Shown here: in pieces, positions 7,710-14,790 of the stretch
Layout: each line of letters opens with the position of its first letter
How positions within the stretch are numbered: position 1 is the first letter of the stretch
NCBI GenBank assembly: GCA_910586725.1
Contig: CAJUJL010000017.1
Coordinates: forward strand, 1-56,236
Direction of reading: 5' to 3'
From: an uncultured Lachnospiraceae bacterium
Lineage (GTDB): Bacteria; Bacillota; Clostridia; Lachnospirales; Lachnospiraceae
DNA length: 56,236 nucleotides
Translations under genes and position numbers: made by a program
Notes under the pieces: model-generated
What the model was told of the DNA's origin: nothing
The model's input: the letters and a program-made list of their open reading frames with translations, nothing else
The model's database searches: none

Positions 7710-7937
7710 TTAATCCGAAAGCTTGCTTAAATACGCCGCCGCTTCCCCCACGGTACGCAGCCCGGCCGCTTCCCGCTGGTCAACCTCCACATCAAGCTCC
7801 TCCTCAATTTCACCCAGCATACTCATAAAATCAAATGAAGTAAATCCCAGATCTTCTACAAAACGGGAGTCCGGCGTAATCTGCTCCGGTTCTGCTTCCA
7901 CATAATTTACAATGATTTCCTTTAACTTATCTAACAT
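7710..7937 (-). CDS. Acyl/peptidyl carrier protein
   Basis: A 75-aa carrier protein with the helix pattern of ACPs and the phosphopantetheine attachment serine in DLGFTSFDF (about residue 34). The usual DSL triad is replaced by TSF, as in some stand-alone carriers of small peptide/lipid clusters. It is flanked by the AMP ligase (12 bp) and condensation-domain gene (10 bp), so it probably carries the activated acid between these enzymes rather than serving bulk fatty acid synthesis. Confidence 0.88.
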   Translation of the reverse strand: MLDKLKEIIVNYVEAEPEQITPDSRFVEDLGFTSFDFMSMLGEIEEELDVEVDQREAAGLRTVGEAAAYLSKLSD

Positions 7938-7947
7938 ATAAATCCTC

Positions 7948-9351
7948 CTAAACCAATTTTAAAATATCGCCTACGGGAAGATTTGGATTTTCAATTCCCT
8001 TGAACATGATTTTACATAGATAGTAATACATATATTCCAGCTGTTTTCTGCTGACCGCCTTGACCTGATGCTCAAAGTTGAAATCCAGTCCGTTATCTTC
8101 GGGACGGTGCATGACCGTCAGATACATCGCCTGGGTCGTCGCGCCGTTTGGATACCATTTCGTCTTATAGCGAATGTCTCCAAGCTGCTCCAATCCCTTT
8201 TCTTTTAACGTCATCGGCTGATATGTCAGAGACATCGGCTCATACGTACATCCCTGGGGATTTTGATAAACCTGCCCCCGATGCGCAAAATAAGCCACCG
8301 GATCGTAATTGGCATGACGGAACAATTCATTCTGCTGATCTCTGATTTCAAGCAGCGCGTCCATAAACTTCTTATCCTGTGAAATTACGGTTCGGAACGG
8401 AAAAGAATGAATTCTCGTACCGCCGCATTTTTTCTCTTTGAGCGTCGCACGCCTTGCGATCGCCGTATTGATCGAAACGTCGTCATTGCCGTTCATTTTC
8501 TGAAAATACGTCCGAAGTCCCATCAGTAAAAGACAGGTCAGAGAAATCTGCTTCTCCTTGCAAAAATCCATCAAACGTTTTGTCGGCTCTCCCTCCAGAT
8601 GGAATGTATCCAGATCCGACTCCACAGAATCAGAAACATTAACCGCCGCCCGAAGATTCGGCATATTGCGCCTGTCTCTTTCCATCTCAAGCTTCGCCGT
8701 GCCGTCAATGCCATTATAAATCGGCTCAGAGCTTTCAATCATTTTATGGAAAAATTCCTCATCTCTTGCTTTTGCCTTAGAACCCGCCTCGTATGCAAGA
8801 TCTTTTTTCAATTGTTCAATATAAGAAGCCATATCTTTTGGCCAAGGCACATTTTCATACATACGGCTGCAATATATTTCGATGATGTCTTTCAAAAAAC
8901 AAATCAAAGACTGCGCGTCCATAATGACATGATCCGCCAGAAGATATACGCCGCTAAACCCGTCCGGAGTTTTGATCATCACCATGCGGCTCATTGGAGA
9001 ATCTTCTCTTTTAAACGGGACCTGCGTCCACTTCCGCATCGTCTTTTCCGCTTCTTCCATCGTCGTCTGACTGAAATCCTCCAACGGAATTTCCTGCTTT
9101 ACTTCGTCTACCACATACTGATACCAGACGCCTTCTTTGTCTTTTGCAAACTGAAGCCGCATAGACTCGCTCCGTTCATACGCCTTTAAAATAGAATCGC
9201 GTAAAACGTCAAAATCCAGTTCCGCTTCGATGGTAAGGCTTGTGCCGATATTGACCACCGCTTTATTCGGACAATAATCCAGGTAAAAAAAATGAAATTT
9301 CTGCGCTGCGGTAAGCGGATATACATCATACCCTTTTCTCTTCTTCATCAT
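7948..9351 (-). CDS. Stand-alone condensation-domain acyltransferase
   Basis: A 467-aa protein related to NRPS condensation domains and the alcohol/wax acyltransferase superfamily. The N-terminus has PLTAAQKFHFFY, and the active-site HHxxxDG motif appears as DHVIMDAQ near residue 139: the catalytic second His and the Asp remain, the first His is Asp and the Gly is Ala. It should transfer the acyl group from the neighbouring carrier protein to an amine or alcohol. It is the third gene of the operon and lies between a hydrolase and the carrier protein gene. The acceptor is unknown. Confidence 0.8.
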   Translation of the reverse strand: MMKKRKGYDVYPLTAAQKFHFFYLDYCPNKAVVNIGTSLTIEAELDFDVLRDSILKAYERSESMRLQFAKDKEGVWYQYVVDEVKQEIPLEDFSQTTMEEAEKTMRKWTQVPFKREDSPMSRMVMIKTPDGFSGVYLLADHVIMDAQSLICFLKDIIEIYCSRMYENVPWPKDMASYIEQLKKDLAYEAGSKAKARDEEFFHKMIESSEPIYNGIDGTAKLEMERDRRNMPNLRAAVNVSDSVESDLDTFHLEGEPTKRLMDFCKEKQISLTCLLLMGLRTYFQKMNGNDDVSINTAIARRATLKEKKCGGTRIHSFPFRTVISQDKKFMDALLEIRDQQNELFRHANYDPVAYFAHRGQVYQNPQGCTYEPMSLTYQPMTLKEKGLEQLGDIRYKTKWYPNGATTQAMYLTVMHRPEDNGLDFNFEHQVKAVSRKQLEYMYYYLCKIMFKGIENPNLPVGDILKLV

Positions 9352-9393
9352 AATAAATAACCTGCTTCCTGATTGATATTCAATCTGATCGTT

Positions 9394-10329
9394 TTATAAA
9401 ATTTCCTTTATGAAAATACCCAGCGCTTCTTCATAGCGCTTCGTGTTTTTATAGTAGCTTTCCGCATGCGCGGCTCCTTTTACAATCAATTTCCACTTCT
9501 CTGCACTGCAGTTTTCATACATGGCATCGCACATTCGACTCGGAACAAAGGTGTCTGCGTCACCATGAATAAAAAGCGTAGGAGTTGTTGACTTTTTCAC
9601 TTCTCTTACGGCATTGCATTCATCCATGCCGTACCCTGCAAGCTTTTTATTCATCCAATCCGCAATTTGGATAATCGGAAATGCCGGAATGTGATACATA
9701 GAATGCAGCACATGAGTAAACACTTCCTTAGGGGATGTAAAACCGCAGTCCGAAACGATTCCCTTCACCTGTTTCGGAAGCTTCAACCCGCTTGCCATCA
9801 AAACCGTAGCGGCTCCCATTGATGTTCCGTGCAAAATAATTTTTACATCTTCCTGGCAATGATTTATGATCCACGCAATCCATTTTTCCGCATCCCTGCG
9901 GTCCAGACAGCCAAACCCTATATATTTTCCTTCGCTTAATCCATGCGCTCTTTCGTCTGCCAAAAGCATGGCAAATCCGCGCCTTAAATAATAATCTGAC
10001 AGTCCGATGTAATCCTTCATTCCTTCGCTGGTATATCCATGAAAACAAAGAACAACCCGCTTACTGCCTCTGTTTGGAAAAAAAGTTCCATGCAGTTTCA
10101 AACCATCCCCGGACGTAATCCATACGTCCTCATGCGGCTGTGACAAAAAATATTCCTTCCGTTTCGCAAGAAGATCCGCATACTGGCCCCAGTCTGTTCC
10201 GGCCATTTTCATGGTCCTTTCCACTTTGGCCCTGCCCCGCATCATCGTTCTCCGGTAAAAATAAACTGCCGTCAAAAATTCTGCCGCCGCGGCAACTCCC
10301 AATGCCGCAATCACATTCCGTTTCTTCAT
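9394..10329 (-). CDS. Membrane-anchored alpha/beta hydrolase
   Basis: A 311-aa serine hydrolase with one N-terminal membrane segment (about residues 7-27). The catalytic triad is visible: Ser in HGTSMGAA (near 169), Asp in HGDADTFVP (near 255) and His in GAAHAES (near 288); the oxyanion segment is CFHGYTSEG. Similar to the YqkD/FrsA-like family of bacterial hydrolases. Being second in the operon with a condensation enzyme, it may release, edit or hydrolyse the acyl product, possibly at the membrane. Confidence 0.82.
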   Translation of the reverse strand: MKKRNVIAALGVAAAAEFLTAVYFYRRTMMRGRAKVERTMKMAGTDWGQYADLLAKRKEYFLSQPHEDVWITSGDGLKLHGTFFPNRGSKRVVLCFHGYTSEGMKDYIGLSDYYLRRGFAMLLADERAHGLSEGKYIGFGCLDRRDAEKWIAWIINHCQEDVKIILHGTSMGAATVLMASGLKLPKQVKGIVSDCGFTSPKEVFTHVLHSMYHIPAFPIIQIADWMNKKLAGYGMDECNAVREVKKSTTPTLFIHGDADTFVPSRMCDAMYENCSAEKWKLIVKGAAHAESYYKNTKRYEEALGIFIKEIL

Positions 10330-10335
10330 AGTAAA

Positions 10336-10686
10336 TTACGCCTCTTTATTTTTCTTTTTCTTTCTGCTGCTTATGATCTCTTTTAACTTCAAAGCTTTCT
10401 CTATACTGCCTTCCACTTTCAGTTTCTGCGTCGTTACAGCCCAGATCGGATCCAGCTTGCCTTCTGCAATCTTCTTTAACGTTTCAGCCTCGCAGGTAAA
10501 CATTGCATCTCTGTCATAATATTCATACGGCTCCACATAAACTTTTCCGTCTTTTGCCTCTACATAAAAAATACCGGAAGCCTCTCCAATAATATTAAAT
10601 TGATAAGCCAGATGCTCTTTAATATCGGAAATATCCGCTTCCATAAATTTACTCTTTACCTCTGAAAAAAAATCTGCATATGTCAT
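10336..10686 (-). CDS. SCP2-like lipid-binding protein
   Basis: A 116-aa protein of the SCP2 sterol-transfer fold, recognised from the FNIIGEASGIFYVEA strand pair, the CEAETLKKIAEGKLDPIWA segment and a lysine-rich tail. Such proteins bind hydrophobic ligands. It is the first gene of the five-gene operon, with GGAGGATAGC before its ATG, and its promoter is covered by two TetR-type operators. A role as carrier of a lipid intermediate or product is inferred from fold and context. Confidence 0.78.
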   Translation of the reverse strand: MTYADFFSEVKSKFMEADISDIKEHLAYQFNIIGEASGIFYVEAKDGKVYVEPYEYYDRDAMFTCEAETLKKIAEGKLDPIWAVTTQKLKVEGSIEKALKLKEIISSRKKKKNKEA

Positions 10687-10706
10687 ATGCTATCCTCCAC
10701 TTCAAT

Positions 10707-10721
10707 TTGACCATTGGTCAT
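10707..10721. promoter_or_regulatory. TetR-type operator 1
   Basis: TTGACCATTGGTCAT contains the 13-bp palindrome TGACCATTGGTCA. It lies between the SCP2-like start codon and its promoter, where a bound repressor would block the operon. Confidence 0.85.
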
Positions 10722-10750
10722 ATTTTATTTTCAATAACCATAGCACTAAT

Positions 10751-10765
10751 TTGACCATTGGTCAA
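10751..10765. promoter_or_regulatory. TetR-type operator 2, overlapping the operon -35 box
   Basis: TTGACCATTGGTCAA is a perfect 15-bp palindrome, 44 bp (about four helical turns) from operator 1. On the minus strand it supplies TTGACC, followed after 17 bp by TATGGT as a candidate operon promoter. Confidence 0.85.
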
Positions 10766-10768
10766 GTA

Positions 10769-10797
10769 TTGAATCAAAATTTTTTCTGTGTTATACT
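10769..10797 (+). promoter_or_regulatory. Promoter of the TetR gene
   Basis: TTGAAT (10769-10774), 17 bp, TATACT (10792-10797), directly beside operator 2, so the regulator probably represses itself as well. Confidence 0.7.
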
Positions 10798-10853
10798 TTT
10801 TTATATATTTTTAAGGCAATTGTTACTATATCATTGCCAGAAAGGCGGCAAAT

Positions 10854-11486
10854 ATGCCAACTCCGGATAAATATAATCTCATTTTAGATGCGCTTCATAC
10901 ATTATTGGAAAGAAAAAATCTCTCTTCCATTTCCGTCAGCGAAATTGCGCAAACCGCAGGAATTGCAAAAGGCAGTATTTATTATTACTTTTCCTCCAAA
11001 GACGCCATTGTTGAAGCCTTGGTGGAAAGAAGCTACGCCTCTTCCATCCATACGGCCAAGCTGCTTGCCAAGCAGACCGACATCCCTCCGTTTACGCGCA
11101 TGGCATTAATTTTTCAGGCATGCAGGAATTCCTCTTCCGAATTTCTAAAACAAAAACGGGCGGCGGATGCCAGCATTCAGGAACAGACGCTGCTGCATCA
11201 AAAATATCTGCGCTATATTATTACGGAGCTGAAACCCGTTTTAACAGAAATCATCCAGCAGGGCATAGACAATGGCGAAATTTCTTTTGACTATCCGCAG
11301 TCCCTTGCCGAAATCGTGCTGCTCGTACTGACCATCAAAATAGACAATACGCTGATCCCCTCTTCCATAGAGGAAATCAAACAAACATTTCTGGGCTTGA
11401 TTTCTCTTCTTGAAAAAGGAACAGACAATCCGAAAGGCTCTCTGAACTTTTTGATGCTCCCCTCATCCTACGATAAGAATTCATAA
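10854..11486 (+). CDS. TetR/AcrR-family repressor
   Basis: A 210-aa regulator. The N-terminal helix-turn-helix (about 8-55) has ISVSEIAQTAGIAKGSIYYY followed by FSSKDAI, the hallmark of TetR proteins; the remaining 150 residues form a variable ligand-binding domain. It is divergent from the SCP2/condensation operon and two identical palindromes lie in the 167-bp gap, so it almost certainly controls that operon and itself. The ligand is unknown but may be the lipid-like product or its precursor. Confidence 0.92.
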   Translation: MPTPDKYNLILDALHTLLERKNLSSISVSEIAQTAGIAKGSIYYYFSSKDAIVEALVERSYASSIHTAKLLAKQTDIPPFTRMALIFQACRNSSSEFLKQKRAADASIQEQTLLHQKYLRYIITELKPVLTEIIQQGIDNGEISFDYPQSLAEIVLLVLTIKIDNTLIPSSIEEIKQTFLGLISLLEKGTDNPKGSLNFLMLPSSYDKNS

Positions 11487-11535
11487 AATCTTTCAATTCT
11501 TATAAGTAAATCTAAGAAAAAACTAATGGAATATT

Positions 11536-11593
11536 AAAACACAAACAGCTCTTGTCTGGTAGAATAAAATCCGACAAGAGCTGTTTGTGTTTT
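11536..11593 (+). terminator. 21-bp perfect hairpin before vanG, terminator or attenuator
   Basis: A 21-bp arm beginning AAAACACAAACAGCTCTTGT (11536-11556) is perfectly complementary to 11573-11593, which ends in TTTT. Read rightwards it ends TetR transcripts. No promoter is visible between it and the vanG-like ribosome site 10 bp later, so it may also act as an attenuator of the ligase operon. Confidence 0.7.
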
Positions 11594-11611
11594 ACCCAAG
11601 GAGGAGTTCAA

Positions 11612-12664
11612 ATGAAAACAACCAAAAAAATTGCCGTCTTTTTCGGCGGCTGTTCCACAGAGTATAATGTTTCCCTTCAGTCTGCATATTCCATTATAAG
11701 CAGCATTGACGCCAAACGATACGAACCGGTTCTGATCGGCATTGACCGGCATACCGGAGAATGGTTCTGGTACCGCGGGGAAATTGAAAAAATAGAAAGC
11801 GGCTGCTGGCAGTCAAAAGACCTGTGCATCCCCGTATTTCCATCACCGGATAAAACCATTCACGGTTTTTATTACATGGAGAAATCCGCATTAAAAACCA
11901 TATCTTTGGATGCGGCGCTTCCCATTTTACATGGAAAAAACGGGGAAGACGGCACCATCCAGGGCATGCTGGAATTGATGGGCGTCCCGATCATCGGATG
12001 CGGCCTGCTTTCTTCCTCTCTCTGCATGGACAAGGCGCTTGCCCACCGCATTGTGGAAATGAACGGCATTTTAACGGCGCGGTTTGTCACCATTGAAAAA
12101 GGATACGAAGAAGATACCGTACGCAAAGAAGCCATGCAGCTTGGCTATCCCGTATTTGTAAAACCGGTGCGTTCCGGTTCCTCTTTTGGAATTACAAAAG
12201 CGTCCTGCGAAGAAGAACTGATTCCCGCAATTGAAGAAGCGTTTTTGCATGACGATTACGTGATTCTGGAAGAAACCATCGAAGGATTTGAAGTCGGATG
12301 CGCCATTCTTGGAACAAAAGACCCATTCATAGGCGAAGTGGATGAAATCGAATTGTCCCGCGGATTTTTTGATTATACGGAAAAGTATACCTTGAAAACT
12401 TCCAGGATTCATGTTCCGGCCCGCATTCCCGCAGAGCAGTCAGAAAAAATCAAAAACACCGCTTTACGCATTTACCAATTGCTGCGTTGTTCCTGTTTTG
12501 CAAGAGTGGACATGTTTTTAACGCCAAATGGAGACATTTATTTTAATGAGGTAAACACCATTCCCGGTTTTACGTCCCACAGCCGGTTTCCCAATATGTT
12601 AAAAGCCGCGGGCCTCTCCTTTGAAGAAATCGTGGAACGCCTGTTGTCTATGGAGGAATCTTAA
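11612..12664 (+). CDS. vanG: D-alanine-D-serine ligase, VanG type
   Basis: A 350-aa ATP-grasp ligase. The start at 11612 has AAGGAGGAG just upstream; a longer frame from 11552 would run through the hairpin. Motifs: VFFGGCSTEYNVSLQSAYS (N-terminal), HGKNGEDGTIQGMLE, the ATP-binding KPVRSGSSFGITKA, the omega loop FFDYTEKYTLKTSRI and NEVNTIPGFTSHSRFPNM. The EKYTLK omega loop is that of VanG rather than of housekeeping Ddl, and the next two genes encode the VanT halves that supply D-serine. It joins D-Ala and D-Ser for vancomycin-insensitive peptidoglycan precursors. No VanXY or VanRS gene is in the window, so intrinsic or cryptic function is likely. Confidence 0.85.
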   Translation: MKTTKKIAVFFGGCSTEYNVSLQSAYSIISSIDAKRYEPVLIGIDRHTGEWFWYRGEIEKIESGCWQSKDLCIPVFPSPDKTIHGFYYMEKSALKTISLDAALPILHGKNGEDGTIQGMLELMGVPIIGCGLLSSSLCMDKALAHRIVEMNGILTARFVTIEKGYEEDTVRKEAMQLGYPVFVKPVRSGSSFGITKASCEEELIPAIEEAFLHDDYVILEETIEGFEVGCAILGTKDPFIGEVDEIELSRGFFDYTEKYTLKTSRIHVPARIPAEQSEKIKNTALRIYQLLRCSCFARVDMFLTPNGDIYFNEVNTIPGFTSHSRFPNMLKAAGLSFEEIVERLLSMEES

Positions 12665-12671
12665 AATTATT

Positions 12672-13700
12672 ATGAAACGAAAAAATTATGCCGGAATTGA
12701 TTTTTTCCGATTTTTTGCGGCTCTTTTGGTCATTGCCATTCATACGGCTCCTCTTTCCTTTTGGAATAATGACCTTGATTTTTTGCTTACCTATTGTTTT
12801 GGCAGGATAGCAGTTCCTTTCTTCCTGATGACGACGGGATATTTTGTTCTGGCGCCTCATGTTTTAAACGGTTTTGGAAAAAAGGAGACAATGCATCGCT
12901 ACCTTATAAAAAATACGGGATTATATCTGGCAGCCACTGCTTTTTATTTTCCACTCATGCTATATTCCCACAACTTGCCGCACAGCATTGCCGAATTCCT
13001 CAAAAGCCTTTTATTTGACGGGACCTTTTATCATCTATGGTATTTTCCGGCCGCCGTCATCGGCTGCAATCTGATCCTGTTTTTTGCGGCGCGCTCCATG
13101 AAATCCGCCGTTATTTTCTCAGCGGCAGCTTACATAACAGGGCTTTTGGGAGACAGCTGCTATGGTTTGGTCAAAGACCTTCCCATTATTTCTGATCTGT
13201 ATGACGGCATTTTCCAAATCAGCAGTTATACCCGTAACGGTATCTTTTTCACGCCCGTTTTTCTGCTGCTTGGCGTATTTATCGCAATTCCAGGGTTATG
13301 CTGTTCCAAAAAAGCCTGTATCCGCGGCATCTGCATCTCTCTGCCGCTTTTGTTCTTAGAGGGCTTTCTTACTTACAGCGCTAAGCTGCAAAAACATAAC
13401 AGCATGTATTTCTTTTTACTGCCGGTAATGTATTTTTTGTTCCAGCTGCTGCTTACCATACCCGGCAAAGCCCCCGCATGGCTGCGAAACTGCTCCATGC
13501 TGATTTATATCATCCACCCGGCAGTCATTGTTTTACTGCGCGGAATTGCCAAAACGGCAAATCTTACGTCATTACTGGTTGACAATACACTGATGCACTA
13601 TTTCTGTGTCTGTCTGCTTTCTGTAGCCATTGTAACCGGAATCCGCTTTCTTCTGGAAAGGAGATCTGTTTATGTATCAAAAAGGACGCGCCTGGATTGA
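12672..13700 (+). CDS. Membrane acyltransferase-3 protein, N-terminal half of VanT
   Basis: A 342-aa integral membrane protein of the acyltransferase-3 family with about ten membrane segments. It begins KRKNYAGIDFFRFFAALLVIAIH, where R..A..V..H is the family signature. In VanT serine racemases this domain is fused to the racemase and is thought to bring L-serine across or to the membrane. Here it ends with its own stop codon, 29 bp inside the racemase gene and in another frame. The start at 12672 has GGAGG about 15 bp upstream, rather far. A frameshift breaking an ancestral fusion is possible, but the following gene has its own strong ribosome site. Confidence 0.82.
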   Translation: MKRKNYAGIDFFRFFAALLVIAIHTAPLSFWNNDLDFLLTYCFGRIAVPFFLMTTGYFVLAPHVLNGFGKKETMHRYLIKNTGLYLAATAFYFPLMLYSHNLPHSIAEFLKSLLFDGTFYHLWYFPAAVIGCNLILFFAARSMKSAVIFSAAAYITGLLGDSCYGLVKDLPIISDLYDGIFQISSYTRNGIFFTPVFLLLGVFIAIPGLCCSKKACIRGICISLPLLFLEGFLTYSAKLQKHNSMYFFLLPVMYFLFQLLLTIPGKAPAWLRNCSMLIYIIHPAVIVLLRGIAKTANLTSLLVDNTLMHYFCVCLLSVAIVTGIRFLLERRSVYVSKRTRLD

Positions 13701-14790
13701 ACTGAATATGGAACATCTTGCTTATAATGTAGCGCAATTTGAGTCAATACTCCCTTCCCGGTGCGCCATTATGCCCGCAATTAAAGCAAACGCATATGGA
13801 CACGGCGCAAATTTAATTGCCGGCGCGCTGGAGCGCATGGGAATTCAAAATTTTTGCGTAGCTTCCGCTGCGGAAGGCATTGAACTTAGAAAAGCCGGCA
13901 TTTCGGGCCAGATTTTAATTCTAGGTTATACCTCCCCTTACCAGTTTTCGGATCTGTCGGATTACCATCTGACACAGACAATTGTGGATTTTTCTTATGC
14001 AAAAGAATTAAACGGTTTTGGAAAACCCATCTGCGCACATGTCGGAATTGATACGGGTATGCACAGACTCGGAGAACGAAGTGAAAATTTGGAAAATATA
14101 TATAAGGTCTGGGAATTGGAACATCTGAAGATTACCGGCGTATACTCCCATCTATGCGTATCGGACGGAACGTCTCCCGCTGAAAAAGAGTTTACGATGG
14201 CACAGGTAAAAAAATTTCATTCCGTCGTGCACTCCCTGCATAAAAAAGGCATCCGGGGATTTAAAACCCATATGCAGGGCAGCTACGGCGTATTAAATTA
14301 TCCCGCTCTGCAATTTGATTATGCCAGAGTCGGCATCGCCCTTTATGGCGCTTTCAGCACGTCTCAGACAAAAACCGTTGCCAACATTCCTTTAAAACCG
14401 GTATTATCGTTAAAATCCAGAATCGAATGCATTAAGCCTCTGCACCCGGGAGAATCCCTTGGCTACGGCCTTTCTTTTACAGCGGCGCATGAAATGAAAA
14501 TTGCGGCCGTATCCATCGGATATGCGGACGGAATCCCCCGGTCCCTGTCCAATAAAGGTCACGTTCTCGTAAATGGCTGCAAAGCCCCCATCATTGGACG
14601 CATCTGCATGGATCAGCTTCTGATTGACGTATCAGACCTTCCTTACGCCTCCGCGGGAAGTGAAGTTGTATTAATCGGCAAATGCCAAAACGAAGAAATC
14701 TTTGCAAGTGACTTAGCCGAGAACACGGACACCATTTCAAATGAAATCTTAAGCAGACTGGGCAGCCGGCTGGAAAGAATCGCCATTTAA
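13672..14790 (+). CDS. vanT: PLP-dependent serine/alanine racemase, C-terminal half of VanT
   Basis: A 372-aa alanine-racemase-fold enzyme. The PLP lysine is in PAIKANAYGHG (near residue 39), the second catalytic base Tyr is in VSIGYADG (near 284), and GIDTGMHRLG and GRICMDQLLIDVS are conserved racemase segments. It starts within the membrane-domain gene, with GGAAAGGAG eight bases before the ATG, so it is translated on its own. Together with the ligase it should provide D-Ser (or D-Ala). Its stop codon overlaps the stop codon of the convergent YfhO-like gene. A housekeeping Alr is the alternative, but context favours VanT. Confidence 0.83.
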   Translation: MYQKGRAWIELNMEHLAYNVAQFESILPSRCAIMPAIKANAYGHGANLIAGALERMGIQNFCVASAAEGIELRKAGISGQILILGYTSPYQFSDLSDYHLTQTIVDFSYAKELNGFGKPICAHVGIDTGMHRLGERSENLENIYKVWELEHLKITGVYSHLCVSDGTSPAEKEFTMAQVKKFHSVVHSLHKKGIRGFKTHMQGSYGVLNYPALQFDYARVGIALYGAFSTSQTKTVANIPLKPVLSLKSRIECIKPLHPGESLGYGLSFTAAHEMKIAAVSIGYADGIPRSLSNKGHVLVNGCKAPIIGRICMDQLLIDVSDLPYASAGSEVVLIGKCQNEEIFASDLAENTDTISNEILSRLGSRLERIAI

